DNA of 64,000 nt from JAFMDF01 sp965222705 (GCA_965222705.1 CBDCUO010000025.1:1-64000), one strand, 5' to 3'. Shown: positions 17,733 through 27,247, counted from the first letter of the stretch. Numbers and translations: made by a program. Notes: generated from the sequence alone by a model not told the origin.

Positions 17733-17910
17733 AAGTTTGTTTGGAAGTATTCATTTGGGTCGCAAAATCCAGTCTTTTAAAGCCTCTCTTCGTACTACTT
17801 TTTAGCTTATAATCCTGTCGTGTACACTGAAAAGCGAGCCTTAGAAAATCCAAAACCTGTTCCTGCTCATGCGAAATCGCTATCAGAGCATTGTCCCCAA
17901 AAGGTTCCAT
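17701..17910 (-). CDS. Possible small coupled ORF behind the caspase-like gene
   Basis: A 69-codon frame starting 3 bases after the stop of the caspase-like gene, in a different frame, and overlapping the convergent end of glpK by 32 bases. The N-terminal half (MEPFGDNALIAISHEQEQVL) has ordinary codon use, while the C-terminal half is basic and Ser/Thr-rich and looks less protein-like. It could be a translationally coupled small gene or chance; I do not recognise a family. Confidence 0.3.
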   Translation of the reverse strand: MEPFGDNALIAISHEQEQVLDFLRLAFQCTRQDYKLKSSTKRGFKRLDFATQMNTSKQTFSPSPIPWLV

Positions 17911-17912
17911 TG

Positions 17913-18452
17913 TTACATTAGTCTAAAGCTCTTGGTTTCTTCATTGAGTGATTGCGCACTAGAAAACGCCTCGGCTAGCGTTTTTTTCTGATCAATTATT
18001 CCGTAAAAAAAGTGGATAAAAAACAATAAGGCAGCATTACTATCCAACTCTTTTTCTGGAGCAATATAGGCTTGGGCGTTAGCGATTCTAAAAGTATTCG
18101 CCATTTTTAAAGTCCCTAAGGTACAGGCATTCGTCAGGATAATTTCTTTTCTAAAACGAGAATATTTTTGAATTTGCTTCCAGCCAAAGTTGCCGAGTGG
18201 CTCTTTTTTCAAATAAGCATCAGGATGTAATTGGGGCATAACAAATTCTCTTTCTACTCCATGAAAACAAAAAATAATATAAGAAACACCCAGGCCTTTC
18301 AAAGCTCTCCCATTAATGATCTGAATAAAATCAGAAGGGCGGCCTATGTAAAAAACAACCACAATCGCACCGAAGCATTCTAGTGTTTGACGAAGGGCTT
18401 CATATTCATTTCCAATTTCGGGGCCAATAATAATAGCAACTTTAAACACCAT
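17913..18452 (-). CDS. Small stand-alone caspase/CHAT-like protein
   Basis: A 179-residue single-domain protein. It starts with a beta-strand (FKVAIIIG), has IIFCFHGVE (His64) and IILTNACTLG (Cys110), followed by AQAYIAPEKELDSNAALLFF and a terminal A..F..A segment. This His-Gly plus Ala-Cys pattern is that of clan CD caspase-like and CHAT proteases. Unlike most CHAT proteins there are no TPR or other attached domains, and no signal peptide. It lies alone on the minus strand with glpK convergent on the left. Proteolytic activity is inferred from the dyad only; substrate and role (regulated proteolysis or defence are typical of the fold) are unknown. Confidence 0.6.
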   Translation of the reverse strand: MVFKVAIIIGPEIGNEYEALRQTLECFGAIVVVFYIGRPSDFIQIINGRALKGLGVSYIIFCFHGVEREFVMPQLHPDAYLKKEPLGNFGWKQIQKYSRFRKEIILTNACTLGTLKMANTFRIANAQAYIAPEKELDSNAALLFFIHFFYGIIDQKKTLAEAFSSAQSLNEETKSFRLM

Positions 18453-18960
18453 AATTCTTTGTAGTTTTCAACAAAATATAAAATGACAGCCATGACCCAA
18501 GTGGTCAATAATGGGTGTTTAGTAAGCATAACTCTATAATAGAGTATATTCAAGTAATGTGCTTAAGTGTTTAGTTTATGCCTTTCAAGCGGACAAAAAG
18601 GGCCTAAGAAATTTGACACTTATAAATTATTCTTGTCTTGAAAGTTGTAGTGATAGAAATAGCTATTTTTCAAATGATAAAAATCGCTTTTTCACGCTGC
18701 TTTTGGCATAAAATTGAGTTCGGTACAAAAATCGGGTAAAAATGAAGGTTTTCGGAGATGATTGGATTGCAAGGAATTATTAACAACCTGCTAAAGTTGG
18801 ATTTTTGGCCAAAATGGGAAAATTTGTCAAACTTTCAAAAAGTTTTTCAATAAATGTTAAAATAGATAAATAGCACAGCCAATATCTATTATAGAACGTT
18901 TTAAGCTATAACTTTATAAGTTTTGCTTGGTTCAAAAATTAGAATTAAAAATATGTTTAT
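18453..18960. other. Intergenic with a small palindrome
   Basis: About 508 AT-rich bases between the divergent caspase-like and LVIVD genes. It contains ACTCTATAATAGAGT at 18531-18545, a perfect 7+1+7 palindrome that could be an operator, and several hairpin-prone A/T tracts. No open frame or RNA gene was recognised. Confidence 0.35.
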
Positions 18961-20220
18961 ATGAAAAAACTAATACTCTTTTTTTTACCTACTCTTTTTG
19001 TATTTCATTCTTGCTCCAAAGATTTTGGCTCAGTGGAGGTCACTTATACAAAAGCCACCGCTATTTATGGCGACCTAGATGAAATCCGCCAACTACCCTT
19101 GATAGCGACTGCCAAAGAGGTGGTCAACCCAGGAAAGATATTCGTAGGAGAAAACCTTTTACTTATTGGAGAAGAGAAAGAAGGCATTCATGTGATTGAT
19201 AATATTGACCCCGCTAATCCCAAGGTTAAATACTTCATTAATATTCCAGGTAATAGAGAATTTTATGTACATGGGCATAGCATATATGCAGAGAGTTATT
19301 ACGACATGCTAAAAATTGATATTTCCAATATCAATCAACCCTTTTTGGAAACGAGGATAGAAAATGCTTTTGCACAAGACTTTAAAAATGTGGAAGGAAA
19401 AGCATTAATTGGTTTTGACTTTGAGGTAGTTACGGAAAAAATGGATGAAGATAACGATATTTATCAGCAAATTTGGGGAGCGCAAGAATTTTACTATTTT
19501 GATTATGCCAATCAATTAATTCCGCCCTCGGCAGTCCCTTCTTCCTTTGCAGGGAATAGTAGTCAGGGTATCGGTTCGGTCAATCGAATTGCTTATCATA
19601 AAGAAAATGTATATGTCATTAGCAAAACGGTGCTTAGTTCTTTCAGCGATGAGGACAATTTTAGTTTACTGGCTAGTAATCAAATAGGCTGGGAAATGGA
19701 AACCATATTTCCTTATAAGGGTCGTCTGTTTATCGGTACTCGAAATTCTATGGAAATTTTTGATATTTCTAATCCCGCTCAACCCATTCAGGTATCTTCT
19801 TTTTGGCATGCCACTTCATGCGATCCGGTTTATCCATTTGGCGAAGTTGCTTATGTCACTTTGCGCACAGGAGATTTTTCCAACTGTCCAGGTGATGAAA
19901 ATGCTTTAATTGTCCTAGATGTTAAAAATTTAAGTAATCCACTTGCTATACAGGAAATTGAAATGGAAAGTCCTTATGGGTTGACTCTGACAGGTAATAA
20001 ATTATACGTAGGCGAGGGGGCAAATGGCCTGAAAATCTTCGATGCAACAGATAACAGACAGCTATCACTCGAAAATTGGGACAAATCCATTGAAGCCTAT
20101 GACGTGATCCATCACCCAACCAGAAATGATCTTTTGCTAATAGCCGGTCCACAAGGCTTGGGGCAATATAAAATCGAAGGAGCTACCGATTTATCTCTAA
20201 TGAGTTGGATGACGTTTTAA
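18961..20220 (+). CDS. LVIVD-repeat lipoprotein
   Basis: A 419-residue predicted lipoprotein: the signal peptide ends at VFHSC, giving a lipidated Cys at about residue 18. The body is a series of beta-propeller-like LVIVD repeats, recognisable as GIHVIDNIDPANPKV, MLKIDISNINQPFLE, SMEIFDISNPAQPIQV, ALIVLDVKNLSNPLAI and GLKIFDATD. Such proteins are common and mostly uncharacterised in Bacteroidota; the propeller suggests a binding or scaffold role at the outer membrane or surface. The gene stands alone, and an unusual double palindrome follows it at 20311-20381. Confidence 0.85.
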   Translation: MKKLILFFLPTLFVFHSCSKDFGSVEVTYTKATAIYGDLDEIRQLPLIATAKEVVNPGKIFVGENLLLIGEEKEGIHVIDNIDPANPKVKYFINIPGNREFYVHGHSIYAESYYDMLKIDISNINQPFLETRIENAFAQDFKNVEGKALIGFDFEVVTEKMDEDNDIYQQIWGAQEFYYFDYANQLIPPSAVPSSFAGNSSQGIGSVNRIAYHKENVYVISKTVLSSFSDEDNFSLLASNQIGWEMETIFPYKGRLFIGTRNSMEIFDISNPAQPIQVSSFWHATSCDPVYPFGEVAYVTLRTGDFSNCPGDENALIVLDVKNLSNPLAIQEIEMESPYGLTLTGNKLYVGEGANGLKIFDATDNRQLSLENWDKSIEAYDVIHHPTRNDLLLIAGPQGLGQYKIEGATDLSLMSWMTF

Positions 20221-20310
20221 TTATTGCCAGATCAAGCATCAAGCAGTGCAAGGCAGCAATTCTTATCCTGACCCGACAAAAAATAAAAATCGTAATATGG
20301 AGAAAGAAAA

Positions 20311-20381
20311 TTACTGGATAATGGGAAATTATCCAGTAATAGCGTTCCATATTATCTAGTAATTTCCCATTACTGGATAAT
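20311..20381. repeat. Paired palindromes with complementary loops
   Basis: Hairpin 1 is TTACTGGATAAT (20311-20322) / ATTATCCAGTAA (20328-20339). Hairpin 2 is ATTATCTAGTAA (20351-20362) / TTACTGGATAAT (20370-20381), with one G-T pair. The two loops and their flanks are complementary (AATGGGAAATTA, 20320-20331; TAATTTCCCATT, 20360-20371). The element can therefore fold as two hairpins that could kiss, or as one hairpin through the centre. It lies 90 bases after the LVIVD gene. A REP-like or regulatory RNA element is possible; there is no T-run after it. Confidence 0.75.
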
Positions 20382-20418
20382 TTTAGTTGTAAAAAACATT
20401 TTCGAGAAAAAATATTCT

Positions 20419-21219
20419 TTGTCGGACTACCTCTTCACCAGTCACTCAATCACTTTGCGAATAGATCATTATTTACTTTTTACCTTTTACTTTTTGAGCT
20501 TTACCCCTACCGGCTTGGCTCAATTAGAGTGGGAAAATCGAGCAATCATCCATTACTTCGATGGGTCAATTTTCATCGGGACCATCGTAGAGGAAGACCC
20601 ACTTCAGGTAATAATGATTGCCGCCACATCAGATACGCTCCATCTAAACAAGGCATCTATTAAGAAAATTTTCCGAAACTCGACAAATGTTTTAATTCAT
20701 AATGGGGGTAAATTTCATTTTAAAAAAGGACTCTTCTGGGCAATATCCACCACCCTTGGAGCCGCAGAAAATGGAAATGCTTCCTTCCAGCAGAATTTCG
20801 TAATAGGCAAGCGATTCAATAAAAAATGGTCCGCAGGCCTGGGAACAGGGCTGCATTTTAATGAGGCTTCTTTTAATGGAATCTGGACGACCAGTGATTT
20901 CATCCCCTTTTACGCCTATGGCAGATACTACGTTACCCACAAACGTGCCCGAATATTTGCAGCCTCGAAACTCGGCTTCGGTTTTGCCTCTGAAATTGCC
21001 TGGAGTGATGCCGAAACCGGCGGTCTATTATTTCAGCCAGAAGTTGGTATTCACTTTGCTTCCCGCAAAAATGCCCGATTTGTTCTTTCGATAGGTCAAT
21101 ACATTCAACATACCAAAGGAGAGGACATTTTTTTTGACCAGTTTGGCAATCCAGTCAATTCCAGATTTTCACTATGGTTAAACCGCACTGTTTTCAAAGC
21201 CGGAATCGAGTTTAAGTAA
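20419..21219 (+). CDS. Predicted outer-membrane beta-barrel protein, unknown
   Basis: About 266 residues. After a hydrophobic leader (YLLFTFYFLSFTPTGLAQ) comes a small N-terminal domain (LEWENRAIIHYFDGSIFIG to KASIKKIFR, about 35-85), then about 170 residues of alternating aromatic-rich strands with Gly/Asn turns ending FKAGIEFK, the usual look of a Bacteroidota outer-membrane barrel with a C-terminal aromatic/basic end. No ATG precedes the leader; the assumed start is TTG at 20419, or the N-terminus is misread. No named family recognised. Confidence 0.6.
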   Translation: MSDYLFTSHSITLRIDHYLLFTFYFLSFTPTGLAQLEWENRAIIHYFDGSIFIGTIVEEDPLQVIMIAATSDTLHLNKASIKKIFRNSTNVLIHNGGKFHFKKGLFWAISTTLGAAENGNASFQQNFVIGKRFNKKWSAGLGTGLHFNEASFNGIWTTSDFIPFYAYGRYYVTHKRARIFAASKLGFGFASEIAWSDAETGGLLFQPEVGIHFASRKNARFVLSIGQYIQHTKGEDIFFDQFGNPVNSRFSLWLNRTVFKAGIEFK

Positions 21220-21308
21220 ATTTTGGGGCATCATTCTTCAGAAGCACTCAATTCAACCAAATAACAAATAAATATCAGCATCTTGCTTTTTTGCATTGGA
21301 GATTTGCG

Positions 21309-21316
21309 TAGGTTTG
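21309..21316 (+). promoter_or_regulatory. -7 promoter element of the FAD oxidoreductase gene
   Basis: TAGGTTTG is an exact TAnnTTTG element. A TTG at 21283-21285 lies 23 bases upstream as a possible -33. Transcription would begin about 15 bases before the ATG at 21338, a very short leader. Confidence 0.5.
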
Positions 21317-21337
21317 CAATTTTTATAAATGTGATGC

Positions 21338-22420
21338 ATGCACCAACAAGCCGAAGAATCCCTATCCTCATCAAAAATCCTGGATTATTTGATCGTTGGA
21401 CAAGGAATAGCGGGGTCGCTGATTGGTTGGTTTTTGCAAAAAACCGACCAACGATTTCTAATAATTGATAATGGACATCGTAGTGCTTCCTCCAAAATTG
21501 CCGCCGGAATCATTAATCCAATTACAGGCCGCCGATTTGTAAAAAGCTGGATGATTGATGTTCTATTGCCCTTTGCTAAATCTACCTATAAGGACATTGA
21601 GCGAAAGTTGGGGATATCGCTCTGGCAAGAAATAGATATCATTCGTTTTTTCTCCAGCATTGCAGAGGAAAACAATTGGTTATCCAAAACCATGCAGCCC
21701 GAATACGAAAAGTATTTAAATAAAGCTGCAAAAACTAAAGAATTGGATCCATTCATCTTTAATACAGCATCTTGCGGAATTGTGAAAGGGGCTAAAATGG
21801 ACTTGGGAAAATTGATTGCCGCCTTCCAAAAATATTTTATGGAAAAAGGTTGTCTGTCTTTAGAAAATATAGACTACCAGCAAATCAAAATAAAAGCTGG
21901 GCATGTATGTTACAAAAATCATCGAGCTAAAAAAATTATCTTTTGCGAAGGCCATCTAGCTTTTCAAAACCCCTGGTTCCAGCACTTACCCTTTGAATCC
22001 GCAAAAGGAGAGGTGTTAATTTTAAAAATTCCCGGCTTTCAAGCAAATAATATTATTAAAAAACAGTGTTTTTTAGTGCCTTTGGGAAAAGAATTATTTT
22101 GGTTTGGGTCTAATTATGAATGGGAGAATCTGAGTCCCCAACCGACTTCTGCTGGAAAGGAGTATTTAATCAAACAATTGGAAGGAATTTTAAAAGCAAA
22201 CTATGAAGTTATAGAACATTTGGCAGCAGTTCGTCCAGTACTGAAAGATCGAAGACCTGCAATTGGTTTACATCCCAATTCGCCCGAAATCGCTATCTTT
22301 AATGGTTTGGGAACCAAAGGAACTTCTATCGCTCCTTATTGGGCAAAACAATTGGTAGATTTCCTCACTAACAAGATAGAATTGGAGGCAGAAGCAAATG
22401 TTCAGCGGTTCCCACTTTAA
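21338..22420 (+). CDS. FAD-dependent oxidoreductase (DAO family)
   Basis: A 360-residue glycine/D-amino-acid-oxidase-type flavoprotein. The dinucleotide fold YLIVGQGIAGSLIGWFLQ (about residues 17-34) is followed by RFLIIDNG and KIAAGIINPITGRRFVKSW. The C-terminal FAD contact HLAAVRPVLKDRRPAIG (about 295) and NGLGTKGTSIAPYWA (about 328) match proteins of this group, which resemble the oxidase half of MnmC. The substrate is unknown. It overlaps the end of the convergent 137-residue gene by 4 bases. Confidence 0.8.
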   Translation: MHQQAEESLSSSKILDYLIVGQGIAGSLIGWFLQKTDQRFLIIDNGHRSASSKIAAGIINPITGRRFVKSWMIDVLLPFAKSTYKDIERKLGISLWQEIDIIRFFSSIAEENNWLSKTMQPEYEKYLNKAAKTKELDPFIFNTASCGIVKGAKMDLGKLIAAFQKYFMEKGCLSLENIDYQQIKIKAGHVCYKNHRAKKIIFCEGHLAFQNPWFQHLPFESAKGEVLILKIPGFQANNIIKKQCFLVPLGKELFWFGSNYEWENLSPQPTSAGKEYLIKQLEGILKANYEVIEHLAAVRPVLKDRRPAIGLHPNSPEIAIFNGLGTKGTSIAPYWAKQLVDFLTNKIELEAEANVQRFPL

Positions 22421-22830
22421 TCAAAAGGCAGCAAATCTGGTTCCAAGTACTGCGTCTTTGCTATCTTATTTTTAAAAATATTAAAACTATAATGACAGTC
22501 CAGCAAGGCTTTAAAATGAAATTTCAGTCGAGGAAATTCCACTATAAATCCTTTAAAGTCAGAAGAGTTGGATTTCTTAATGAAATGATTGACTGCTTTT
22601 ATGCTGGCAATGGTAGCGGTTTGGTTAAACTTATCCTTATCGCCGTGGTACTCAGCAAATTGTTTGATTTGGTGGCAAATATTTTTTAGCGTTTTTTCTT
22701 CTCCATACTTCTTAAGGTGAAGCCAAGCAAGCCTCAAATGCGCCTCATGGGTGAAAATTTTCGGCTCTAATATGCAAGCCTCGAACTGTTGCTCGAAAAC
22801 TTGGTCTGTCAATTGATAATGCGGCTCCAT
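22417..22830 (-). CDS. Conserved hypothetical protein with HEAHLRLAW motif
   Basis: A 137-residue soluble, mostly helical protein. The core FTHEAHLRLAWLHLKKYG (about residues 26-43) is a motif I associate with a widespread uncharacterised family in which His-His-Leu-Arg-x-Ala-Trp is conserved; the histidines could bind metal or DNA, but nothing is established. It starts 30 bases after the end of the YfhO gene on the same strand and is probably co-transcribed with it. Confidence 0.65.
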   Translation of the reverse strand: MEPHYQLTDQVFEQQFEACILEPKIFTHEAHLRLAWLHLKKYGEEKTLKNICHQIKQFAEYHGDKDKFNQTATIASIKAVNHFIKKSNSSDFKGFIVEFPRLKFHFKALLDCHYSFNIFKNKIAKTQYLEPDLLPFD

Positions 22831-22860
22831 GTTAAATAATTTAAAAATAAATCCTCACCC

Positions 22861-25413
22861 TTATTTCTTCTTTCTTCTCTTTTTTGTTTTTGCAACTTTC
22901 CTTTTAGTAGGTGCTGCTGGTGGGGCTTTTACCATTTCTCTTTCTTCTTCCAATGCCCTCGTCAAATCCTTTCCTTTATATACCAATAAACCTAACAATC
23001 CCAAAATCAACAGCAAGCTGGACATTAAAGAAACCGTACTTCCTAGTGTATACGATCGTGGCTCAAACTTAAATTCCACCTGATGCTGTCCTGCCGGAAT
23101 CTTCAAGGCCCGCAACAAGTAATTTGCCCGAACATGGTCAACAGGCTGGTCATCAATATATGCTTGCCAGCCCTTATCCGGTCCATACCAAATTTCAGAA
23201 AAGACCGCTAGTTGTTCACTACTGGCATTAGAGGTATAAACTAAGTGATTCGGTTGATAAGATTGTAAAGCAATTGTGCCATTCTTTTGTGGATCAAAAG
23301 CACCAATATAATCGTTAAATTCGCTATCTAATACAATGGCTACCGTGGCTGGGTCTGTATTCTTCAATGCGGCTATTTCCTCATTAGGTGTATTTACCTT
23401 TCTAATTGATTCGACAAACCAGGCATTGCCCATTGCATTCGGGTTTTGTTGCAATGCTCCCTGGGCATTAATTATATATTTGGTATTTAACATACCTAAT
23501 ACCCTTTGATCTCCAGAAGTAATATAACGATCAATAATGTCCTGATAGCGCTGTAATTTTGCTGGGTGATAGCCGCCAATTGTATTATGAAAATAAGAAG
23601 TGCTAGAACTATTAAACGTATTAATAGAAAGGTCTAAAACCCGATAGCCACCCCTGCCTATTTTATCACTACTAGTGCTATTGGTTTTTGCATCAAATGT
23701 AATATTTTCCGCTGCAAAAATTTGTTGATCAACGGGCCTCGGAGTATGAACGCTTTTATTTTGAACAGCCGTCACAAAATTATCGGCATTCAAATAGCGT
23801 TTTCCAACAGACCACAGATCAAATAAAGTCAATAAGCCAATGCCGCCCAACAATAGCATTTGCCTTATTTTGCCATTGGCATAAGCCCAAATCAGGCCTG
23901 CACTTAATGCAATAAAAGCCAAAGACCTAAAAGCATCGGTTCGCATCAAAGATTTTCGATCTGCAATAATCGAAGGAATATCCCAACCCCTCGTGCCATA
24001 GGTAGCATCACCCGGATTAGAAAAATCAAATAAAGCAGGGCCTATTAAAGCAAAAAATAAGCAAATTCCACCCGTAATACCTCCAGCAATCATCAAGGCT
24101 TTAGTAAGCGCTTTATTAGGAATTTTATTTTGCAAAACCTGGTTTAAGGCTACAACTCCCAATAGAGGAACTAGTAAAGCCGTAACACTTGTAATAGAAC
24201 TAGGTGCTCTAAACTTGCTATACATTGGAAGCAAATCAAATAACAACCGATTAAAAAATTCAAAATTTTTCCCCATAGAAATCAAAGCAGTCAATAATAC
24301 AGCAATACCAATCCACCATTTAAAGGGACCTTTTACTACTAGCAAACCTAAAATAAACAAAAAACACATGCCAGCACCAAAATAAATCGGCCCACTCGTA
24401 AAAGGCAAAGCCCCCCAATACAGAGGCGCAGCATCAATCTGTGCCCCTCTCGATCTCATATTCTTGGCAACCGCAGAAGAAGGGCCAATACGTTCATTCG
24501 AACCTCCTCCAACCACTCCCGGAATCAAGGCTGCAGCAACATCCAAGAATCCATTACTCCATTGCATTGCATAATTCCAATCCAAACCTTCCACTTCACT
24601 ACTGCTGGAAGGTGTTTTGCTTGCTTCTTTTTCCAAAATAGGCGCTCCTCTCATTGTATCTTCCGAGTATTCATAAGTAGTCCATAAATTGGAAACCGAA
24701 GAACCAATGGCTAGTAGTAAGCCGACTAATAAAATGCCACCTACTTTTAATAATTCAGCAATTCTTTGTTCTCTCAAATGATTAATAACCTGAATAAGCA
24801 CATAAATACCCAATACCATACCTAAGTAATAGGTCATTTGAACATGATTGGCATAAAGATTCAAAGCCATTCCTACTGCAAAAAATAACCCGCCTGTCAA
24901 ATACTTATGTCGAAAGGTTAGAAGTATACCTACTACAACAGGTGCAAATAAGGCAATCGTTCTAATTTTATTAGTATGCCCCGCTTCCCATAAAATAAAA
25001 TGATTGGAACTTAGTCCAAAAGCAATCGCTCCTACTATGCTCAACCAAGGATTTATCCCCAGTAAAATAAACAGCAAATAAGTGCCAATCATCAAAGTAT
25101 TGAATACGCCAATAGGGGCCTTAAAAAACAGGCGACCGATTCTTTCTATAAATCCAATCTTATTACCAGTATGAGATACTCCAATTTGATAGCCCGGCAT
25201 CCCACCAAACATACTATTGGTCCACAACATGTTTTCGCCTGTTTTTTGGGAATAAACCTTCATCTCCTGCCCCATTCCTTTGTTAGATATAATATCTCCC
25301 TGCCGCACTACTTTTCCCTCCAACTGCGGATAAAAATAAAAGATATTCAAAATCAAGAAAGTAGCAATTGCGATAAGGTGAGGCAAGGCTTTTTTAAGTA
25401 ATATTTGACCCAT
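22861..25413 (-). CDS. YfhO-family multi-pass membrane protein
   Basis: An 850-residue inner-membrane protein with about 12-14 membrane helices. The N-terminal helix (IAIATFLILNIFYFYPQL), the conserved extracellular loop WTNSMFGGMPGYQIGV (about 62-80) and AIAFGLSSNHFILWEAGHTNKIRTIA are typical of YfhO proteins. A periplasmic C-terminal domain (about 560-800, GPDKGWQAYIDDQPV, VRANYLLRALKIPAGQHQVEF) and a final helix precede a Lys/Arg-rich cytoplasmic tail. YfhO proteins are GT-C-type; in Firmicutes they glycosylate lipoteichoic acid, but the role in Bacteroidota is not established. A -7 element lies 150 bases upstream. Confidence 0.85.
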   Translation of the reverse strand: MGQILLKKALPHLIAIATFLILNIFYFYPQLEGKVVRQGDIISNKGMGQEMKVYSQKTGENMLWTNSMFGGMPGYQIGVSHTGNKIGFIERIGRLFFKAPIGVFNTLMIGTYLLFILLGINPWLSIVGAIAFGLSSNHFILWEAGHTNKIRTIALFAPVVVGILLTFRHKYLTGGLFFAVGMALNLYANHVQMTYYLGMVLGIYVLIQVINHLREQRIAELLKVGGILLVGLLLAIGSSVSNLWTTYEYSEDTMRGAPILEKEASKTPSSSSEVEGLDWNYAMQWSNGFLDVAAALIPGVVGGGSNERIGPSSAVAKNMRSRGAQIDAAPLYWGALPFTSGPIYFGAGMCFLFILGLLVVKGPFKWWIGIAVLLTALISMGKNFEFFNRLLFDLLPMYSKFRAPSSITSVTALLVPLLGVVALNQVLQNKIPNKALTKALMIAGGITGGICLFFALIGPALFDFSNPGDATYGTRGWDIPSIIADRKSLMRTDAFRSLAFIALSAGLIWAYANGKIRQMLLLGGIGLLTLFDLWSVGKRYLNADNFVTAVQNKSVHTPRPVDQQIFAAENITFDAKTNSTSSDKIGRGGYRVLDLSINTFNSSSTSYFHNTIGGYHPAKLQRYQDIIDRYITSGDQRVLGMLNTKYIINAQGALQQNPNAMGNAWFVESIRKVNTPNEEIAALKNTDPATVAIVLDSEFNDYIGAFDPQKNGTIALQSYQPNHLVYTSNASSEQLAVFSEIWYGPDKGWQAYIDDQPVDHVRANYLLRALKIPAGQHQVEFKFEPRSYTLGSTVSLMSSLLLILGLLGLLVYKGKDLTRALEEEREMVKAPPAAPTKRKVAKTKKRRKKK

Positions 25414-25562
25414 ATAGTTTTATTTTCAGGTTCTTTGCCAAATTGAATGAATGGGTTTGAATCTGAGTGATTAGAAAAATTTTCTTCCTTATCATCAAGA
25501 ATATTTCCCTTTTAGTTAGGTACTCCGATCTGGCAAAAAGGTGCTTTTATAAAAAAATTGCC

Positions 25563-25570
25563 CAAAGATA
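25563..25570 (-). promoter_or_regulatory. -7 promoter element of the YfhO gene
   Basis: TATCTTTG on the minus strand is an exact TAnnTTTG element, about 150 bases upstream of the YfhO start. No good -33 TTG was seen. The remaining part of the 367-base gap (25414-25780) is AT-rich with no gene and no clear terminator for gltD. Confidence 0.45.
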
Positions 25571-25780
25571 ATTAGAATAATGTAAAACAGGCATTTTTTG
25601 AGTACTTCTCCAATTTACGAAGAGAAAGGTTAAAAGTTGATGAAATTAAATGGTCAAGAAAGGAAAGTTGATAAGAATTTAGTTAGAGGTCATCAGCTTA
25701 AAAATCAAATGAGTTACACATCCTTTGTAAATTTTTCTCAGACCATTAACAGGCGTGTAATGGGTGCAAACAAGCTATTT

Positions 25781-27247
25781 TCATAAATCCAAAAACGAAT
25801 CATCTTTCCCTTTCAGCATGGAAGTCCCCATTAAGTATTTATCCACAGCTTTAGCGGCTTCTCGTCCTTCAGAAATCGCCCAAACAACAAGCGATTGGCC
25901 GCGACGCATATCGCCGGCTACAAATACTTTATCCTTATTCGTTTGGTATTGATGATCAATTACATTGCCCCGTTCATTGACTTTTAGGTCCAATTGCTGG
26001 AGGATGCCTTCGTACTGAGGGCGTAAAAAGCCAATGGCCAACAAGGCCAAGTCACAAGGAATTTCTCTTTCAGTACCGGGTATTTTTTCAAATTTATAGC
26101 GACCAGTAACTTCATCCAATTTCCATTCAATATGGACCAGTTTAAGCGCTTTTACGTTTCCTTTTTTGTCGCCGATAAATGCTTCTGTCAAAATGGACCA
26201 ATGCCGATCACAACCCTCTTCGTGCGAAGTGGAAGTACGCAATTGCATTGGCCAAAATGGCCAAGGAGTGCTTTCGTGTCTTTCTAAGGGAGGCTCCGTT
26301 AACAATTCAATTTGAGTGACCGATTTGGCTTTATGGCGATTGGAAGTGCCTACACAATCGGAGCCAGTATCTCCACCACCAATGATGACTACATGCTTAT
26401 TGGTAGCTAAAATTTCTGCTTTTTGAAGTATTTTATCGCCAGCAACCCGTTTATTATTTTGCTCCAAAAATTCCATGGCGAAGTGAACGCCTTGTAGTTT
26501 TCTACCCGGAATGTCCAAATTTCTCGGAATGGTAGAGCCACCACAAAGCACTACGGCATCATAGTTCTCCAACAGTTCTTTCGCTTTAATATCCTTGCCC
26601 ACATTAACCTTAGTTCGAAATTTAATACCCGCTGCTGTCATTAAGTCCACTCTGCGCTGAACCACCCACTTTTCCAATTTAAAATCAGGAATACCGTAAC
26701 GCAAAAGTCCGCCAATTCGTGTATTTTTTTCAAAAACGGTTATTAGATGCCCTGCCTTATTTAATTGGGCAGCAGCGGCTAATCCAGCGGGACCTGATCC
26801 CACGACTGCCACTTTTTTACCCGTTCGGGAGGTAGGTGGGTTGGGGCGAATTAAGCCTTTTTCAAAAGCCATTTCTGCAATGGATTTTTCTATATGCTCA
26901 ATAGCTACGGGGGGCTGATTAATCCCCAATACGCAAGCGGACTCACAAGGAGCAGGGCATATACGCCCCGTAAATTCCGGAAAATTATTAGTACTACTTA
27001 ATATTTCAAAAGCAGTGGCCCAATCCGTTTCATAAACAGCGTCGTTAAACTCCGGAATGATATTGCCCAAGGGGCAACCATTATGACAAAAAGGAACTCC
27101 ACAATCCATACATCTGGCAGCCTGTTTGACCGTTTTCTCTTCTGCAAAATCTTTATACAATTCTTTATAGTCTTTAATGCGCTCTTTCACCGCCCGTTTG
27201 TCGGGCAATTCTCTGCTTATTGTTAAAAATCCTTTTGGATCAGCCAT
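25781..27247 (-). CDS. gltD: Glutamate synthase (NADPH) small subunit
   Basis: A 488-residue iron-sulfur flavoprotein that passes electrons from NAD(P)H to the large subunit. The N-terminal 4Fe-4S region has CMDCGVPFCHNGCPLGN (about residues 46-62) and CPAPCESACVLG (about 97). Two dinucleotide folds follow: VAVVGSGPAGLAAAAQL (FAD, about 148) and VVIIGGGDTGSDCVG (NAD(P)H, about 288). The C-terminal GDMRRGQSLVVWAISEGREAA closes the FAD site. It lies 136 bases behind gltB on the same strand, a standard operon for ammonium assimilation. Confidence 0.97.
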   Translation of the reverse strand: MADPKGFLTISRELPDKRAVKERIKDYKELYKDFAEEKTVKQAARCMDCGVPFCHNGCPLGNIIPEFNDAVYETDWATAFEILSSTNNFPEFTGRICPAPCESACVLGINQPPVAIEHIEKSIAEMAFEKGLIRPNPPTSRTGKKVAVVGSGPAGLAAAAQLNKAGHLITVFEKNTRIGGLLRYGIPDFKLEKWVVQRRVDLMTAAGIKFRTKVNVGKDIKAKELLENYDAVVLCGGSTIPRNLDIPGRKLQGVHFAMEFLEQNNKRVAGDKILQKAEILATNKHVVIIGGGDTGSDCVGTSNRHKAKSVTQIELLTEPPLERHESTPWPFWPMQLRTSTSHEEGCDRHWSILTEAFIGDKKGNVKALKLVHIEWKLDEVTGRYKFEKIPGTEREIPCDLALLAIGFLRPQYEGILQQLDLKVNERGNVIDHQYQTNKDKVFVAGDMRRGQSLVVWAISEGREAAKAVDKYLMGTSMLKGKDDSFLDL

